From contig CAAGNP010000028.1 in assembly GCA_900771335.1 (NCBI GenBank), positions 1 through 64,000 of the forward strand: a stretch of 64,000 nucleotides of DNA, given 5' to 3'. Made by a program: the position numbers and the translations under genes. This document shows, piece after piece, positions 61,918-64,000 of this stretch. Each line of letters starts with the position of its first letter. The first letter of the stretch is position 1. A model generated the notes under the pieces. The model was given only the letters and a program-made list of their open reading frames with translations, was not told the DNA's origin and ran no database searches. The DNA is from Rikenellaceae bacterium (GTDB lineage: Bacteria > Bacteroidota > Bacteroidia > Bacteroidales > UBA932).

Positions 61918-63726
61918 TTATAATTTTTTGTCTAAATCTTCTGTTGTAATAATGGACATGCACACTCTCCCTTCTGGTGTTCTGTCGGGTTCAGTGCATG
62001 CAAATAGTGAATCAATCAATAACTGTGCCTCCAGATGGCTTAGCCCTACTGTTGCCCATTTTGACCCTGATTTGGCCAATGACAAGGCCACTTCATGTCT
62101 CCCGTCTGCTCTGGAAAGGGCGTCCGCCCCATGCTCCGAGAGGAGGACCACAAGTTCATCAATCCCCCTTTTGATGGAGGGGATATCGGTAGAGTAGCCT
62201 CCCGGCAATCCGTTTACCGAGATGGTCGACGGCGGCAGGAAGCTTATGTCAAATCCTATTTTATGGAAAAGAGCTTGTGCTTCATCCAGAAGAGAGTATG
62301 ATATTGCATCCATCTCGAGGGTGGTGGGGAACAGGTTCTCCTGCGGAAGTGGGGTGCAATCGTCCAGAGAGCGGAGATATTTCTCGTATAGAATCCTCTC
62401 TTTTGCCCTCTCAATATGAATGAGGAGCAATCCCGATTTGACAGTGGTCAAAAGATATTTCCCCTGAATCTGTAAAATGTTGCGGTGCTCCGCTATTCTC
62501 TCCTCGAAGATCTCACCATAGCCCTCTACTGCGTTGTCGGGCTCTTTGAACGGAACGGTTGACGGAACTCTGACAGAGGTCTGCGGCTCTTTATGTGGTG
62601 CCGTGTGGCTGATGGGTATGGAATCAAACGGATTGAACAGGGGATCAAAATCGATTTTTGGCGGAGGGGTGTAGATGCCGTGTTTCTGGGGGATAGGTAT
62701 CTCTGGTGCGCCGGCCATGTCGAAATCGATACTTGGTCCGAGGGAGTTCATCCCCAGGGATTCTCTTACAGCTGCATTCAAAATCTGGAATACTGCAGAC
62801 TCGTCTTCAAACTTCACCTCAGTCTTGGCCGGGTGGATGTTTATATCTATGTTGGCCGGATCGGTCTCGAAAAAGATGAAATATGATGGGCTGTTTCCCT
62901 CAGGGACCAGCTTTTCATACCCTTTCTGGATAGCTTTGTGAAGGTATGGAGATCTGAAGAATCTCCCATTTACGAAGAAGTACTGGTGGGCAGCATTCTT
63001 GCGGGCATCTTCGGGCTTACCTATAAATCCCGATATGGATACGATGGAGGTGTCGGTCTTGATGTCAACAAGTTCTTTGATGAGCTCTTTGCCCGAAATC
63101 TCCAGAATTCTCTGCTTTACATTTTTGGCCCCTTTCAGATTGTAGAAATCTTTTTTGTTGTGGACCAGCTTCATCGAAACTTCATAGTGTGAGAGGGCTA
63201 CGCGGCAGAACTCTGCCACGATCTGCCTGAACTCAGATGCGTCTGATTTGAGGAATTTCCTCCTCGCGGGGACATTGTAGAAAATGTTCCTTACAGATAT
63301 ATTGGTCCCCTCTGGACATGATACTGCCTCCTGGGATACAAATCCTGATTCGGCAAAAATCACCTCTGTACCTGTCTCTTCGCCCCTCTTGCGGGTTTTG
63401 AGGGAGACTTCTGATACAGAAGCAATCGAAGGGAGAGCTTCTCCTCTGAAGCCGTATGTGAGTATGGAGTGGAGGTCTTCCGCTTTGGCGATTTTGGATG
63501 TGGCGTGTCTGGAGAAACAGAGTCTGGCCTCCTCATCGGACATACCGCAACCGTCATCAATAACCTGTATGAGAGTACGGCCCGAGTCGCTGATAACCAC
63601 TGTGATGTTTTCAGCTCCGGCGTCAATACTGTTTTCCATCAGCTCCTTGACCACAGATGAGGGTCTCTGGACCACCTCGCCTGCAGCGATCAGGTTTGAA
63701 ATATGGGAAGGGAGGATTTTTAACAT
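61918..63726 (-). CDS. mutL: DNA mismatch repair protein MutL
   Basis: This 602-residue protein has an N-terminal GHKL ATPase (about 1-330: ELMENSIDAGA, DDGCGM, YGFRGEALPSIA) and a C-terminal dimerisation domain. The usual endonuclease motif DQHAxxExxxxE reads HIERAKERILYE and CPxGRP reads TPEGRV, so the metal site looks lost. The start is set at 63726 (MLKILPSHISNLIAAGE) on family fit; an ATG five codons earlier (63741) overlaps the upstream gene by 14 bases and remains possible. Confidence 0.93.
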   Translation of the reverse strand: MLKILPSHISNLIAAGEVVQRPSSVVKELMENSIDAGAENITVVISDSGRTLIQVIDDGCGMSDEEARLCFSRHATSKIAKAEDLHSILTYGFRGEALPSIASVSEVSLKTRKRGEETGTEVIFAESGFVSQEAVSCPEGTNISVRNIFYNVPARRKFLKSDASEFRQIVAEFCRVALSHYEVSMKLVHNKKDFYNLKGAKNVKQRILEISGKELIKELVDIKTDTSIVSISGFIGKPEDARKNAAHQYFFVNGRFFRSPYLHKAIQKGYEKLVPEGNSPSYFIFFETDPANIDINIHPAKTEVKFEDESAVFQILNAAVRESLGMNSLGPSIDFDMAGAPEIPIPQKHGIYTPPPKIDFDPLFNPFDSIPISHTAPHKEPQTSVRVPSTVPFKEPDNAVEGYGEIFEERIAEHRNILQIQGKYLLTTVKSGLLLIHIERAKERILYEKYLRSLDDCTPLPQENLFPTTLEMDAISYSLLDEAQALFHKIGFDISFLPPSTISVNGLPGGYSTDIPSIKRGIDELVVLLSEHGADALSRADGRHEVALSLAKSGSKWATVGLSHLEAQLLIDSLFACTEPDRTPEGRVCMSIITTEDLDKKL

Positions 63727-63727
63727 T

Positions 63728-63976
63728 CTACTGGAGTACATTCATGAACCAACCGAAGTAGTTGGCAAAATAGTAAATAAGGACAAACAGAATGGCAAGA
63801 GATACCAGACCCACGATTTTGCTTATGCTTGGAGACATGGAGTGGCGTTTGTTCTTCTCCATATTCTCACGCATTTTTCCTCTGATATTTCTACCTGGGA
63901 TGTATCTTTCATTCTTCCACTCTATCCCCTCTTTCTCTGCCTTCTCTCTGGCGATGGCATCCAGTCTCTCCTGCAT
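63728..63976 (-). CDS. Small protein with a C-terminal membrane segment, possibly 5'-incomplete
   Basis: From the ATG at 63976 this is 82 residues: a charged N-terminal half (Arg/Lys/Glu-rich, with ERYIPGRNIRGKMR) and one hydrophobic helix (about 53-74, VGLVSLAILFVLIYYFANYF), ending FGWFMNVLQ. I do not recognise the family. The frame stays open upstream to the window edge (YYDERKER before the Met), so the real start may lie outside. It sits directly before mutL. Confidence 0.6.
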   Translation of the reverse strand: MQERLDAIAREKAEKEGIEWKNERYIPGRNIRGKMRENMEKNKRHSMSPSISKIVGLVSLAILFVLIYYFANYFGWFMNVLQ

Positions 63977-64000
63977 ACGCTCCTTTCTTTCATCATAGTA

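Noticed and set aside
1..64000. tRNA, rRNA or integrated prophage
   Set aside because: I saw no cloverleaf-like intergenic sequence or rRNA stretch, and no phage structural, integrase or terminase gene among the recognisable proteins; gaps are too short for most RNA genes.

Overview
This window looks like chromosomal DNA of a member of the Bacteroidota, most likely order Bacteroidales. The evidence is TonB receptor/DUF4249 gene pairs, a secreted S9 dipeptidyl peptidase, a NamZ (DUF1343) muramidase, an EnvC-like protein next to a TPR protein, a malQ with two starch-binding domains, a TGS-fused uridine kinase, and the Bacteroidota promoter signature TAnnTTTG (sometimes with a TTG/TTTG box about 20 bases upstream) in front of many transcription units. 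Genus cannot be named from the sequence alone. Coding density is very high: 49 protein genes that are complete or nearly so, one gene running off the left edge, one gene remnant, no tRNA or rRNA that I can see, and no gene-free stretch longer than about 300 bases.

Layout. (1) 1-375: a damaged edge with the start of an unknown gene, three GACGAAAA repeats at 19-20 base spacing, and a stub of purN (about 30 recognisable codons) behind an intact promoter box. (2) 376-5932, minus strand: a three-gene envelope operon encoding a legumain/caspase-like (C13) lipoprotein, a DUF4249 lipoprotein and a TonB-dependent receptor. The C13-like protein has lost both catalytic residues. (3) 6057-8879: gcvP with its own promoter box and terminator. 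(4) 8933-16164, minus: purH-mreB-mreC-mreD-mrdA-rodA, the rod-shape and elongasome operon headed by a purine gene. (5) 16259-19759: ispD (plus), then an Lrp regulator and topA (minus). (6) 19848-26385, plus: ponA (PBP1A), ddl, a metallophosphoesterase with a PQQ-like propeller, and prmC. (7) 26386-28126: a dyad-rich intergenic block, a small membrane protein and a PfkB kinase (minus). (8) 28236-33453, plus: panC, panD, a flippase-like membrane protein, an outer-membrane barrel and malQ. (9) 33434-35804, minus: a secreted C26 amidase-like protein and a serine beta-lactamase-fold hydrolase. (10) 35869-42996: radA, an orphan DUF4249 lipoprotein, a deoxynucleoside kinase, an MBL hydrolase and uvrA. 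(11) 43016-47590, minus: TGS-uridine kinase, degenerate EnvC and TPR protein. (12) 47674-53792, plus: an ECF sigma factor with a membrane-anchored barrel partner, waaA, then yifB, tsaE and namZ. (13) 53922-64000, minus: a long housekeeping and envelope run (pnuC, DPP-IV, phosphoesterase, HGSNAT-like acyltransferase, rsmE, tsaC/sua5, EEP hydrolase, rhomboid, mutL and a small membrane protein).

The genes combine cell-wall building (MreBCD, PBP2, RodA, PBP1A, Ddl, EnvC, NamZ), envelope uptake and secretion, and information processing (TopA, RadA, UvrA, MutL, PrmC, RsmE, TsaC/TsaE). The most unusual item is the catalytically dead C13-like lipoprotein co-operonic with a DUF4249/TonB receptor pair. 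Also worth attention are the purN stub at the edge, the shared CCCGCG(A/T)CAGA hairpin family in two distant intergenic regions, and the alternative-hairpin block at 26436-26567.
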